A DNA stretch of 51,651 nucleotides from JOPF136 sp035272605 (GTDB lineage Bacteria > Acidobacteriota > Terriglobia > Acidiferrales > UBA7541), in the NCBI GenBank assembly GCA_035272605.1, contig DATEQM010000258.1, positions 1 through 51,651 of the forward strand, given 5' to 3'. The position numbers and the translations under genes are program-made. The notes below the pieces were generated by a model. The model did no database searches. It saw only the letters and a program-made list of their open reading frames with translations, and was not told the DNA's origin. Positions 25,530-34,103 of the stretch are shown here, piece after piece; the first letter of the stretch is position 1, and the number at the start of each line of letters is the position of its first letter.

Positions 25530-26342
25530 ATGGAAGAACAACTGCTCTGGATCACGCGCCAGGTCAACCAACTGCTCGGCGGCCCCGCGCTGGCGCTGCT
25601 CGATTGGCTGCACATCCAGCCGCAGAGCCGGGAGTATCCCATCCCGAACCACGTGGCGATGGAACTCGTGGTGCTGCTGATCTCCGTGGTGTTTTTTCTG
25701 TGGCTGAAGAGGCGCATTTCCGTGGATCGCCCGGGAGGCTCGCAGCAATGCATGGAGATGCTGCTGACGAATCCGATGGGAGTGGGCGCCCAGGACCTGC
25801 TGAAGGGAATCGTAGGGCATCACGCGGAGCGGTACCTGCCGATGATCGGCACGATCGGAATCTTCATCCTGTTTTCGAACCTGATCAGCCTAGTCCCCCA
25901 ATTCAGCTCCCCGACGGCGCAGGTTTCCGTTCCCTTGGGGTGCGCGGTGGTGGTCTTTTTCTACTACAACTGGTGCGGGTTCCGGGAGCACGGCCCCTTG
26001 GATTACGGGAAGCACTTCCTCGGCCCGGTGTGGTACCTGGCCTGGCTGATGCTGCCGATCGAGCTGCTGAGCCACTTGGCGCGCTTGCTGTCGCTCACTG
26101 TCCGCTTGTGGGTCAACATGCTGGTGAGCGAGTTGCTCTACTCCATCTTCCTGGGACTGACGGTGGCCCTGTATGTTTTTGCATCCGGGGTTAACATTTT
26201 GTTTCGAGCGACGGGGGTGATTCCCCTGTTGGTTCCGATCATTTTCATGGGCCTGCACGTGTTCGTGGCCGTGTTGCAGGCCTTCGTTTTCACGCTCCTG
26301 CCCGTGGTCTACGTGGGAGGCGCGGTCGCGGAAGAGCACTGA
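25530..26342 (+). CDS. atpB: ATP synthase F0 subunit a
   Basis: A 270-residue subunit a, which forms the half-channels next to the c-ring. The essential Arg lies in LARLLSLTVRLWVNM, in the conserved penultimate-helix region, and NLISLVPQFSSPTAQVSVPL is the expected helix-4 region. About six membrane segments are visible. AAAGG lies just upstream of the ATG. It follows atpI and precedes atpE in the same operon; no F1 genes follow. Confidence 0.95.
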   Translation: MEEQLLWITRQVNQLLGGPALALLDWLHIQPQSREYPIPNHVAMELVVLLISVVFFLWLKRRISVDRPGGSQQCMEMLLTNPMGVGAQDLLKGIVGHHAERYLPMIGTIGIFILFSNLISLVPQFSSPTAQVSVPLGCAVVVFFYYNWCGFREHGPLDYGKHFLGPVWYLAWLMLPIELLSHLARLLSLTVRLWVNMLVSELLYSIFLGLTVALYVFASGVNILFRATGVIPLLVPIIFMGLHVFVAVLQAFVFTLLPVVYVGGAVAEEH

Positions 26343-26447
26343 TTCGCTTTTATACGGCATGATCGCCGTCCAGCGTGAGGCCGCTTTGCATCAGGCGTGA
26401 GCGGCAACCACCTCCTGCGGCAATTTCATAAGCGAGGAGAAAAAAGA

Positions 26448-26762
26448 ATGAGAAGACTGGCAACGATACTGTTGGTGGCAACCGTCGTGCTTCTCGTGGC
26501 GCCCGCCGCCTTCGCGCAGGGCGGGCCGGAAGCGGCTGCCACATCGAGCCAATGGGTGGCCATATCGGCGGCGTTCGGCATGGCTATTGCTTCCGGAGCC
26601 TGCGGCTATGCGCAGTCGAACGCTTCTGCGGCCGCCTCGGGGGCGTTCGCACGAAATCCAGGCGCCAGCGACCGGATTTGGCTGGGGCTGCTGCTTTCTC
26701 TCGTGCTGATCGAATCGATGGCCCTGTACACCTTCGCCATCATCCTGATCAAGGCGAAGTAA
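26448..26762 (+). CDS. atpE: ATP synthase F0 subunit c with N-terminal extension
   Basis: A 104-residue c subunit. The first 24 residues (MRRLATILLVATVVLLVAPA then AFAQ) look like a cleavable signal peptide, an extension absent from E. coli AtpE. Two helices follow, joined by the polar loop ARNPGA. The ion-binding Glu is in LIESMALY. By position relative to the loop Arg, a Gln lies 13 residues before it and Glu-Ser lies 20-21 after it, the same positions as in Na+-binding c subunits; the following Thr is Met here. GAGGAG lies 8 bases before the ATG at 26448. The gene ends just before a strong terminator. Confidence 0.94.
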   Translation: MRRLATILLVATVVLLVAPAAFAQGGPEAAATSSQWVAISAAFGMAIASGACGYAQSNASAAASGAFARNPGASDRIWLGLLLSLVLIESMALYTFAIILIKAK

Positions 26763-26791
26763 GAGTTCCTCGGAGCAATGGAAGGATTGGA

Positions 26792-26835
26792 AGGGTCCAG
26801 CCCCTCCCGTGCGGGAGGGGCTGGACCCTTTTTTC
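26792..26835. terminator. Strong intrinsic terminator between atpE and nuoN
   Basis: A near-perfect hairpin with about 18-bp arms: AAGGGTCCAGCCCCTCCCG from 26792 pairs with its complement ending at 26831, followed by a run of six T on the plus strand (26830-26835). It lies 30 bases after the atpE stop. A-rich sequence on the other side is short, so it should mainly stop the atp transcript, but the stem may also block nuo read-through. Confidence 0.92.
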
Positions 26836-26902
26836 TTGCGAAGGCGCGCGGGTGTTTGCGGGCGCGCCGTTGGGATAAAGGGCCCGATCCTTCGGGCGAG
26901 CG

Positions 26903-28381
26903 CTATCGCAGAGCGTTGGCGGAGAGCGTGGCCAGCTCTTTTACCGCGTCGGGGAACAGGCCCAGATAAATGGTCGCGAACGTGGTGAACAGCATCACGG
27001 CGCCCACCGCGTAGGGAACCGGCGCGGGCCGCCAATCGGCGGAAGGCTCGCTGAAGTACATGAGGCGCACCACGCGCAAGTAGTAGTAGGCGGAAATCAC
27101 GCTGTTCACCGCCAGAATCACGGCCAGCCCGGTGAGTCCCGCATCCAGCGACGCTTTCAGGATGTAGAGTTTCCCCATGAAGCCCGCGGTGATCGGCAGA
27201 CCCATCAGGGAGAGCAGAAAGACGGACATGCAGGCGGCGGCGAGCGGGTGCGTGCGTCCCAGGCCGGCCAGATCCTGGATTTCCATGTGGCGTTCCCCCG
27301 TATCGCCCAGGTGGCCGAGCAGCGTGAAGGCGCCCAGCTTCACCAGGCCGTAGGTGAGGAGATAGAAGAGCAGCGCGGCCACGCCGACTCTGTTGTCCGC
27401 CGCGAAAGCCACCAGCAGATAGCCGGCGTGGGCGATGGAGGAGTAGGCCAGCATGCGCTTCGCGCTGGTCTGCACAATGGCGGCCAGATTGCCCAGGAAC
27501 ATGGTGAGCACGGCGGAGATCCAGATGGCCCAGAACCACGTGCCGCTGTACGAGCCGAACGCCGCATAGAACACCCGCACCAGCACGGCAAACGCCGCAG
27601 CCTTCGGGCCGCTGGCGAACAGGCCGGTGACGGGAGTGGGCGCGCCTTCGTAAACGTCCGGGGTCCAGAACTGGAAGGGCGCGGCGGCGACTTTGAAGGC
27701 CAGGCCGACCAGCACGAGAGCGATGCCCAGCACGAGCAGATTTGTGTCGGTCTGCTGGCCGTACTGGATGCGCTCGCGAATCACCTCGAGCCGCGTGGAA
27801 CCCACGCCGCCGAAAATGATGGCCGCGCCGTACAGGAAAAACGCGGTGGCGAAGGATCCGAGCAGGAAGTATTTGAGCGCAGCCTCGTTGGATTTCGGAG
27901 CGTTGCGGCGATAACCCGCCAGGATGTAGCTCGAGATGCTGCTCACCTCGAGGCCGATGAAGGCAGTCAGCAGCTCCTGCGCGCAGGCCATCACCGCCAT
28001 TCCCGCCGCGGCAAAGAGCACCAGCGCGTAATACTCGCCCTGCTGCAGGTGTTCGCGTTCCAGGTAATCGAGCGAACCGAGCATGGCCAGAAGCGCGAAC
28101 GCGAAAATCGCCAGGAACAGGAAGATGCTGAAATAATCCACCTGAATCAAACCCGCGTAGGGCAAATCCGGGAAGGAGCGGCCCATGTGCTCGGAGGAGA
28201 TCCAAACGGAAAGCAGGGCGGTAAAGCCGCCGAGCACTCCCAGGCGCGCTATCCCATTCTTCCGCGCCGCGGACACGAACGGGTCCACCACCATAATCAG
28301 GATGCCGAAGCCACAGGCCACCAGGATCGGCGCCAGCCGGTAGAGGTCTTCGAGCCGGGTGATGTTGAGGACTGGCGGCAT
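26903..28381 (-). CDS. nuoN: NADH-quinone oxidoreductase subunit N
   Basis: A 492-residue antiporter-like membrane subunit of complex I with about 14 helices. Conserved family stretches include FIGLEVSSISSYILAGY with the membrane Glu, FKVAAAPFQFWTPDVYEGAP with the Lys of the broken helix, and AYSSIAHAGYLLV. It abuts nuoM: the nuoM TAG is immediately followed by its ATG. It is the last gene of the operon. Confidence 0.96.
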   Translation of the reverse strand: MPPVLNITRLEDLYRLAPILVACGFGILIMVVDPFVSAARKNGIARLGVLGGFTALLSVWISSEHMGRSFPDLPYAGLIQVDYFSIFLFLAIFAFALLAMLGSLDYLEREHLQQGEYYALVLFAAAGMAVMACAQELLTAFIGLEVSSISSYILAGYRRNAPKSNEAALKYFLLGSFATAFFLYGAAIIFGGVGSTRLEVIRERIQYGQQTDTNLLVLGIALVLVGLAFKVAAAPFQFWTPDVYEGAPTPVTGLFASGPKAAAFAVLVRVFYAAFGSYSGTWFWAIWISAVLTMFLGNLAAIVQTSAKRMLAYSSIAHAGYLLVAFAADNRVGVAALLFYLLTYGLVKLGAFTLLGHLGDTGERHMEIQDLAGLGRTHPLAAACMSVFLLSLMGLPITAGFMGKLYILKASLDAGLTGLAVILAVNSVISAYYYLRVVRLMYFSEPSADWRPAPVPYAVGAVMLFTTFATIYLGLFPDAVKELATLSANALR

Positions 28382-30031
28382 CTACGGCTGGCCTTCCTTT
28401 CGCGGGGCGGAAGGCAGCGGCGCGGCAGCGGGGGCGTGCGGCGCCAGGGCCGCGGCGGCGGCCGCGAGTTCCGGCAGCGGCCGGCCGGCGAACGGCCGGG
28501 CAGCCGGGCGGCGTGCGGCGTTGTAACCGAGGGGCCGCGTCATTTCCACTAGGCGGATGCGCGACACCGTAGCTTCCGTCCGCCGGAGGAACAGAGGTGA
28601 GGCTACGCCCATCAGCAGGGCGATTACGCACACGGCGGCGAGGGTGGAAATCTCGCGGTGCGAGGCGTCCGGGAGCGTTTTGTTTTTCTCCAGCGTGACG
28701 GGGCCATAGATCAGGCGCTGGTAGCTCCAAAGCAGATAGACCGCGGAGAGAATGACTCCCGTGGCCGCCAGTGTGCCCCACCACGGGTTGCGCAGGAACG
28801 CGCCGTTCAGGATCAGAAATTCGCCGACGAAGCCGTTCAGCATCGGCAGGCCGACCGAGGACAGGCAAATGAACAAGAAGAGCGAGGAATAGACCGGCAT
28901 GGGCGTGGCCAGCCCGCCGAATTCGGTGATCACGTGCGTGTGGCGCCGGTCGTAGAGCATCCCGGCGGCCAGGAAGAGCCCGCCGGTGGAAATGCCGTGA
29001 TTCAGCATCTGGTAGATGGCGCCCTGCATGCCGATCTGTGTCAGCGAAAAAATACCCAGCACCACAAATCCGAGGTGGCTCACGGAGCTGTAGGCGACGA
29101 GCTTCTTATAGTCGGGCTGGACCATGGCGACCAGCGCGCCGTAGATGATTCCGACAATGGCCAGCGCGGCGATCCACGGCGCGTACTGCCGGGTGGCCTC
29201 GGGGAACAGCGGCAGGCAGAAGCGAATCATGCCGTAGGTCCCGACTTTCAGCAGCACTCCGGCAAGAATCACCGAACCGGCCGTGGGCGCCTCCACGTGC
29301 GCATCCGGCAGCCAGGTGTGCAGCGGGAAGAGAGGGACTTTGATGGCAAATGCGACGAAAAAGGCCAGGAAGAGCAGCCGCTCCGTCCCCGGCTCGAGCG
29401 TCACCCCGCCCGACGCCGAGCCGGCCATCAGCATCTGCTGGATCCGAGGGAGGTCGAACGATCCGGTGAGGTGGAAGAGCGCCACAATGGCCACCAGCAT
29501 CAGGATCGAGCCGGACATCGTGTAGAGGACAAATTTGACCGCAGCGTAGATGCGCCGCTCGTGCCCCCAGATGCCGATGAGGAAAAACATGGGGATGAGC
29601 ATGGCTTCGAAGAACAGGAAGAAGAGGAAAAGGTCGAGCGCCACGAACACGCCGATCATGGCCGATTCGAGCGCCAGCAGGAGCACGTGAAACTCCTGCA
29701 CGCGTTTGTCAATCCCGTGCCAGGAACAGAGCACGGCCAGCGGCACCAGGAACGTGGTGAGAATCACGAGCCACAGGCTCAGCCCGTCGATGCCCAGGTG
29801 ATACCAGATGGGCGGCGAGATGATCCAGCGGTGCAGCTCCTGGTACTGATAGCCCGGCGCCTGGGAATCGAATTCGCGGAGCAGGAGGAGCGAAATCACA
29901 AACGTGACCACGGAAATGGCCAGCGCCCCGCGGCGAACCCACTCCTTCTCCTCCGCGCCGAACAACAGCAGGAGCAGCCCGCCGACCAGCGGCAGGAAGG
30001 TGACGATGCTCAGCAGATGCGTTCCCTCCAC
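28382..30031 (-). CDS. nuoM: NADH-quinone oxidoreductase subunit M
   Basis: A 549-residue antiporter-like subunit. Conserved stretches include FFEAMLIPMFFLIGIWGHER with the key Glu, FAIKVPLFPLHTWLPDAHVE with the Lys/His of the broken helix, and VAYSSVSHLGFVVLG. The C-terminus has an unusual Ala/Pro/Arg-rich tail of about 50 residues (from about residue 500) with no family counterpart. The start is a GTG at 30031, one base after the nuoL stop, so translation is probably coupled. Confidence 0.96.
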   Translation of the reverse strand: MEGTHLLSIVTFLPLVGGLLLLLFGAEEKEWVRRGALAISVVTFVISLLLLREFDSQAPGYQYQELHRWIISPPIWYHLGIDGLSLWLVILTTFLVPLAVLCSWHGIDKRVQEFHVLLLALESAMIGVFVALDLFLFFLFFEAMLIPMFFLIGIWGHERRIYAAVKFVLYTMSGSILMLVAIVALFHLTGSFDLPRIQQMLMAGSASGGVTLEPGTERLLFLAFFVAFAIKVPLFPLHTWLPDAHVEAPTAGSVILAGVLLKVGTYGMIRFCLPLFPEATRQYAPWIAALAIVGIIYGALVAMVQPDYKKLVAYSSVSHLGFVVLGIFSLTQIGMQGAIYQMLNHGISTGGLFLAAGMLYDRRHTHVITEFGGLATPMPVYSSLFLFICLSSVGLPMLNGFVGEFLILNGAFLRNPWWGTLAATGVILSAVYLLWSYQRLIYGPVTLEKNKTLPDASHREISTLAAVCVIALLMGVASPLFLRRTEATVSRIRLVEMTRPLGYNAARRPAARPFAGRPLPELAAAAAALAPHAPAAAPLPSAPRKEGQP

Positions 30032-30032
30032 G

Positions 30033-31985
30033 TTAATGCCCCAGCCACAGGAACAGAATGGCGATGGCCGCGGCGCCCGCCACGAGCCAGGAGGCGTAGG
30101 TGCGCCCGTTGCCGGACTGCACCTGGCGCGCCTCCTGCCCCAGTTCGCGCGCGACGCTACCTATACCGTTCACGGTGCCGTCAATCGCAGCGACGTCCAC
30201 GGTCTTCCAGAGAATGTTGGTCGAAATCCATTGCATGGGGTGGACGATCAGCGCGTCGTAAAGCTCATCCACATAGTATTTGTGCAGAACAAGCGCATAG
30301 GGGCCGGGCATTTTCTCGGCCATCTCTTCCGGCAACTTCGGCCTGCGTATGTAGAGCCACCAGGCCAGGAGGAGCCCCAGTCCAAACCCGCCACCGATCG
30401 TCAGGAGCATTAATGGCCATTCCAATTCGTGGGGCGTGTGGGATGGCAAAGCGCTGCGCATCTCCTCCGCATGGGCGAACACCGGCCGGAGAAATTCCTC
30501 GAAATGGTCCGTCCCTCCCCGGAAGAGCTTCGGCGCAGCCATCCAGCCGCCGCCGATCGCGAGCGCGGCAAGGACCACTAGTGGGATCAGCATGGATTTC
30601 GGCGACTCGTGCACATGGACGTGATGCGGGTCATAGCGCGGCGCGCCGTAAAAGGTGAGGAAAATGAGCCGAAACATGTAAAACGTCGTCATCAGCGCCG
30701 TAACCACCGCGACAAACCACAGAATCGGACTGCCGTAAGGGCTCGAGAACGACTGCCACAGGATTTCGTCTTTACTGAAGAAGCCGGAGAAGCCCGGCGC
30801 GCCGGAGATGGCCAGCGTCGCAGCCAGCATGGTGAGAAACGTGGTGCGGATGGGCCCGCGCAGGCCGCCCATGCCGAACATGTTCTGCTCCCCACCCATG
30901 GCGTGGATCACGCTGCCGGCGGCCAGGAAGAGCAGCGCTTTGAAGAAGGCGTGCGTCATCAGGTGGAAAATGCCGGCGGAAAACGCGCCCACGCCGCAGG
31001 CCAGGAACATGTAGCCGAGCTGGCTGACGGTGGAGTAGGCGAGGACGCGTTTGATGTCCGTCTGCACCAGCCCGATGGTGGCGGCAAAGAAGGCGGTGAA
31101 GCAGCCGATCACAGCGACGACCATCATGGCTCGCGGGGCGTGGACGTAGATCGTGCTGGAGCGCGCGACCATGTAGACGCCCGCGGTGACCATGGTGGCC
31201 GCGTGGATCAGCGCGCTTACCGGCGTGGGACCTTCCATGGCGTCCGGCAGCCACACGTAGAGGGGCACCTGGGCGGATTTCCCCGCCGCGCCCACAAAAA
31301 GGAGGAGCGCGATGGCCGTGAGCGTGCCGATGCCCGCTGTCTCCACGGGCATGGCCTCGACGCGTGAAAGAACGGTGTGAATGTCCAGGGTTCCGAACGT
31401 GCGGAAGATGAAAAATAGCCCTAGCATGAAGCCGAAGTCACCCACACGGTTTACGACGAACGCTTTTTTCCCGGCGTCCGTGGCCGATTTTTTCAGGAAA
31501 AAGAAGCCGATCAGCAGGTAGCTGCACAGCCCCACGCCCTCCCAGCCCACGAACAGCAGCGCGTAGTTCGCGCCGAGCACCAGGATGAGCATGAAGAACA
31601 TGAACAGGTTCATGTAGGCGAAGAAGCGGTAGTAGCCGCCCTCGTGCGCCATGTAGCCCATGGAATAGATGTGGATCAGCCAGCCGACGCCGGCGACCAC
31701 CAGCAGCATGATGATGGTGAGCTGGTCCACCTGGAGCGCGAAATCAACCCGAAAATTCCCGGCCACAATCCAGGGGAAAAAGCTGCGAATGAAAGGGATC
31801 TGCGCGGGCGTGAGCCGCGCGAATTCCGCCACCAGGGTGAGTGTGGCGAAAAAGGCGAGCGTGGTGGAGCCCACGGCCACCGCGTTTACCGTTTTTTGGG
31901 TGAACCGGCGGCCAAAGATGCCGTTGACCGCCGCCCCCGCCAGCGGCAGCGCCGGAATGATCCACGCGTTGTCGAGAACAAACAT
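30033..31985 (-). CDS. nuoL: NADH-quinone oxidoreductase subunit L
   Basis: A 650-residue subunit, the most distal proton-pumping unit of complex I, with the long lateral helix expected near the C-terminus. Key stretches are FVGWEGVGLCSYLLIGFFF with the conserved Glu, GAAGKSAQVPLYVWLPDAM with the Lys, and AYSTVSQLGYMFLACGVGAF. It abuts the nuoK end (the ATG at 31985 shares a base with the nuoK stop region), consistent with translational coupling. Confidence 0.96.
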   Translation of the reverse strand: MFVLDNAWIIPALPLAGAAVNGIFGRRFTQKTVNAVAVGSTTLAFFATLTLVAEFARLTPAQIPFIRSFFPWIVAGNFRVDFALQVDQLTIIMLLVVAGVGWLIHIYSMGYMAHEGGYYRFFAYMNLFMFFMLILVLGANYALLFVGWEGVGLCSYLLIGFFFLKKSATDAGKKAFVVNRVGDFGFMLGLFFIFRTFGTLDIHTVLSRVEAMPVETAGIGTLTAIALLLFVGAAGKSAQVPLYVWLPDAMEGPTPVSALIHAATMVTAGVYMVARSSTIYVHAPRAMMVVAVIGCFTAFFAATIGLVQTDIKRVLAYSTVSQLGYMFLACGVGAFSAGIFHLMTHAFFKALLFLAAGSVIHAMGGEQNMFGMGGLRGPIRTTFLTMLAATLAISGAPGFSGFFSKDEILWQSFSSPYGSPILWFVAVVTALMTTFYMFRLIFLTFYGAPRYDPHHVHVHESPKSMLIPLVVLAALAIGGGWMAAPKLFRGGTDHFEEFLRPVFAHAEEMRSALPSHTPHELEWPLMLLTIGGGFGLGLLLAWWLYIRRPKLPEEMAEKMPGPYALVLHKYYVDELYDALIVHPMQWISTNILWKTVDVAAIDGTVNGIGSVARELGQEARQVQSGNGRTYASWLVAGAAAIAILFLWLGH

Positions 31986-32287
31986 CAGAGTTTCAACAGG
32001 TCAATCCGTTCGATATTCAACGACTGCCGGTTACGCGCCACTTGCATGATGATGGCCATGCCCACCGCCGCCTCCGCCGCCGCCACCACGATCACGAAAA
32101 AGACGAATACCTGGCCCTCCAGCAGATGGCGCAGGCGGCTGAAGGCCACGAAGGAAAGATTCACCGCGTTCAGCATCAGCTCGATGGACATGAATATGGT
32201 GATGATGTTGCGTTTGAACACGAAGCCGAGCGCGCCCAGCCCGAACAGGACGGCGCTCAGAACGACAGAGTAAGATGCCAGTGGCAA
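31985..32287 (-). CDS. nuoK: NADH-quinone oxidoreductase subunit K
   Basis: A 100-residue subunit, exactly the usual length, with three helices. Conserved Glu residues lie in FMSIELMLNAVNL and VVAAAEAAVGMAI. The start is TTG at 32287: it is preceded by GGGAGGGG and gives the family-like opening MPLASYSVVLSAVLFGLG; longer in-frame starts add unrelated sequence derived from a palindromic element upstream. About 120 bases separate it from nuoJ, the second-widest internal gap of the operon's gene-to-gene junctions. Confidence 0.93.
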   Translation of the reverse strand: MPLASYSVVLSAVLFGLGALGFVFKRNIITIFMSIELMLNAVNLSFVAFSRLRHLLEGQVFVFFVIVVAAAEAAVGMAIIMQVARNRQSLNIERIDLLKL

Positions 32288-32316
32288 ATCTCCCCTCCCT
32301 TTACACGTTCCACAAA

Positions 32317-32410
32317 CTGTAGAGGCGGCTTTATGCCGCCATCTGTCCCTTCCGCGTCGCGTTCCGGCGGCCCGCCGCATCATCACCTGGCGGCATAAAG
32401 CCGCCGCTAC
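32317..32410. repeat. Inverted pair of GGCGGC-TTTAT palindromes
   Basis: The left unit reads CTGTAGAGGCGGCTTTATGC onward from 32317, itself a small hairpin. The right unit (about 32389-32410) is its inverted copy, GGCGGCATAAAGCCGCCGC then TAC. Together they form a 94-base inverted repeat filling the nuoK-nuoJ gap, and the right end contributes the nuoJ stop codon (TAG at 32409-32407). A related unit is at 41182. Confidence 0.8.
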
Positions 32411-32904
32411 ATATCGCGCTTCGCCAGCACCACCGCTCCCAGAATAGCCACGAGAATCAGAATCGAAGTGAGCTCGAACGGGAACACGTAGCTCGTGAAC
32501 AGCAGTCCGGAAAGCTCCCGCGACATTCCCTGCGTCTCCGCCCCGCCGGCCGTCGTCCCGGCCTCCGAAAGGATCATGCGCCACGCGAGTACGACGGTCA
32601 GCAGCACGCCGCAGGGCACCCCCACGTACGTTGCCGCGCGGCTGATGGCCGTGCGCTCTTCTTTCCCCGCGTTCAGCAACATGATGGTGAAGACGAACAG
32701 CACCATGATGGCGCCCGCGTAAACGATGATCTGCACCATGGCCAGGAGTTCCGCGCCCAGCAGCAGGTAGATGCCGGCCAGCGCCACCATCACCACGATG
32801 AGCGAAAGCGCGCTGTGGATGGGGTGCGTCTGCACGATTAGGTTGACCGCGCCGCCGAGCGCCACGGCGGCAAGCAGGAAGAAAAGGATGAGTTCGACGC
32901 TCAT
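32407..32904 (-). CDS. nuoJ: NADH-quinone oxidoreductase subunit J
   Basis: A 165-residue membrane subunit with five helices. The conserved ALSLIVVMVALAGIYLLLGAELLA followed by VQIIVYAGAIMVLFVFTIMLL is diagnostic (the pi-bulge helix with YAGAIMVLF). The ATG at 32904 overlaps the nuoH TGA (ATGA). nuoI, which usually sits between H and J, is absent here. Confidence 0.95.
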   Translation of the reverse strand: MSVELILFFLLAAVALGGAVNLIVQTHPIHSALSLIVVMVALAGIYLLLGAELLAMVQIIVYAGAIMVLFVFTIMLLNAGKEERTAISRAATYVGVPCGVLLTVVLAWRMILSEAGTTAGGAETQGMSRELSGLLFTSYVFPFELTSILILVAILGAVVLAKRDM

Positions 32905-34103
32905 CGCTGCATCCTCAGCGCCACGACCAGGCTGGTGACTAGCACGTTGGCCAGCGATACGGGCAGCAGGAATTTCCAGCCGAAAGCCATCAACTGGTCG
33001 TAACGGATGCGCGGCAGCGTGCCTCGCAGCCAGACGTAGATGAACAGAACCACGAAGACTTTCGCGGCCAGCCAGAACGGCCCCTGAATCACTCCGAGCA
33101 CGCCCGGCAATGCGCAAATGATGCCAACGCCGATCAGGGCCACTCCCATCACGGGCAGGAGCACGCGGCCGAATGCGGTATGGTAGCGCAGGCCGTGCGG
33201 GACGAGCAGCACGCCCCCCAGCAAAGCCATGGCTGCGGGCAGATAGAAGGTCCAGTGGAAAGCCGGCGTGTCCGGAAAGGGCGAGAGGTAACCGCCGAAA
33301 AACAGCACCGCGATCATGAACGATGCGGTCACCATGGCCGCGTATTCCGCCATGAAGAACATCGCGAATTTGAAGCTGGCGTATTCCGTGTGGAACCCGC
33401 CCACCAGTTCCTGCTCCCCCTCCGCCAGGTCGAAGGGCGAGCGGTTGGTCTCCGCCACCGCGGAAACGAAGAAGCAGACAAATCCCAGGATTTGCGGGAA
33501 GACGAACCAGTGCAAGGCACTGCCGCGTTGCGCTTCCACGATTCCACGCAGGCTGAGGGTGTTGGGATTGGTCATGAGCACGATGCCCACCACGGACATG
33601 GTGAGAGACAGCTCGTAGCTGAGCATTTGCGCCGAGCTGCGCAGGCCGCCGAGGAGCGAATATTTGTTGTTCGAGGCCCAGCCGGCCAGCGCGACGCCAT
33701 AGACGCTGAGCGCCGTAATGGCAAACACCACGAGCAGGCTGAGGTCCGACTCCGCGACGGAAAACCAGGTGAGCTGGCCGAAAATCCTCAACTGTCCAGG
33801 GCCCAGTGGCATCACCGCGATCGTGGTCATGGCCAGGGATAAAGCCAGGAACGGCGCGAAGAAAAAAACGAACCGGTCCACGCCCGCGGGGGTGGGGTCC
33901 TCTTTGAACAGGAATTTCGCGCCATCGGCCAGCGGCTGGATCAGGCCGTGCGGTCCAACCCGCTCCGGTCCCCAGCGCGACTGGATGTGCGCCACGATTT
34001 TGCGTTCGAACCAACTCAAGTAGGCGACCACGGTGAGCAGCACCAGCATGACCACGATCACTTTTACTATTCCGATGAGCAGCCAGACTGAGAAGTCGCT
34101 CAT
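32901..34103 (-). CDS. nuoH: NADH-quinone oxidoreductase subunit H
   Basis: A 400-residue subunit that forms the quinone-chamber entrance. Signature stretches are YLSWFERKIVAHIQSRWGPERVGPHGLIQPLADGAKF (first loop) and AETNRSPFDLAEGEQELVGGFHTEYASF with the conserved acidic residues. It is somewhat longer than the E. coli protein. Its ATG overlaps the nuoG stop and its stop overlaps nuoJ, both by ATGA, so translation of G-H-J is tightly coupled. Confidence 0.97.
   Translation of the reverse strand: MSDFSVWLLIGIVKVIVVMLVLLTVVAYLSWFERKIVAHIQSRWGPERVGPHGLIQPLADGAKFLFKEDPTPAGVDRFVFFFAPFLALSLAMTTIAVMPLGPGQLRIFGQLTWFSVAESDLSLLVVFAITALSVYGVALAGWASNNKYSLLGGLRSSAQMLSYELSLTMSVVGIVLMTNPNTLSLRGIVEAQRGSALHWFVFPQILGFVCFFVSAVAETNRSPFDLAEGEQELVGGFHTEYASFKFAMFFMAEYAAMVTASFMIAVLFFGGYLSPFPDTPAFHWTFYLPAAMALLGGVLLVPHGLRYHTAFGRVLLPVMGVALIGVGIICALPGVLGVIQGPFWLAAKVFVVLFIYVWLRGTLPRIRYDQLMAFGWKFLLPVSLANVLVTSLVVALRMQR

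Noticed and set aside
28658..30658. Plus-strand frame of 666 codons opposite nuoM and nuoL
   Set aside because: Asp/Glu/His/Gln-rich product from antisense of membrane-protein codons; not gene-like.
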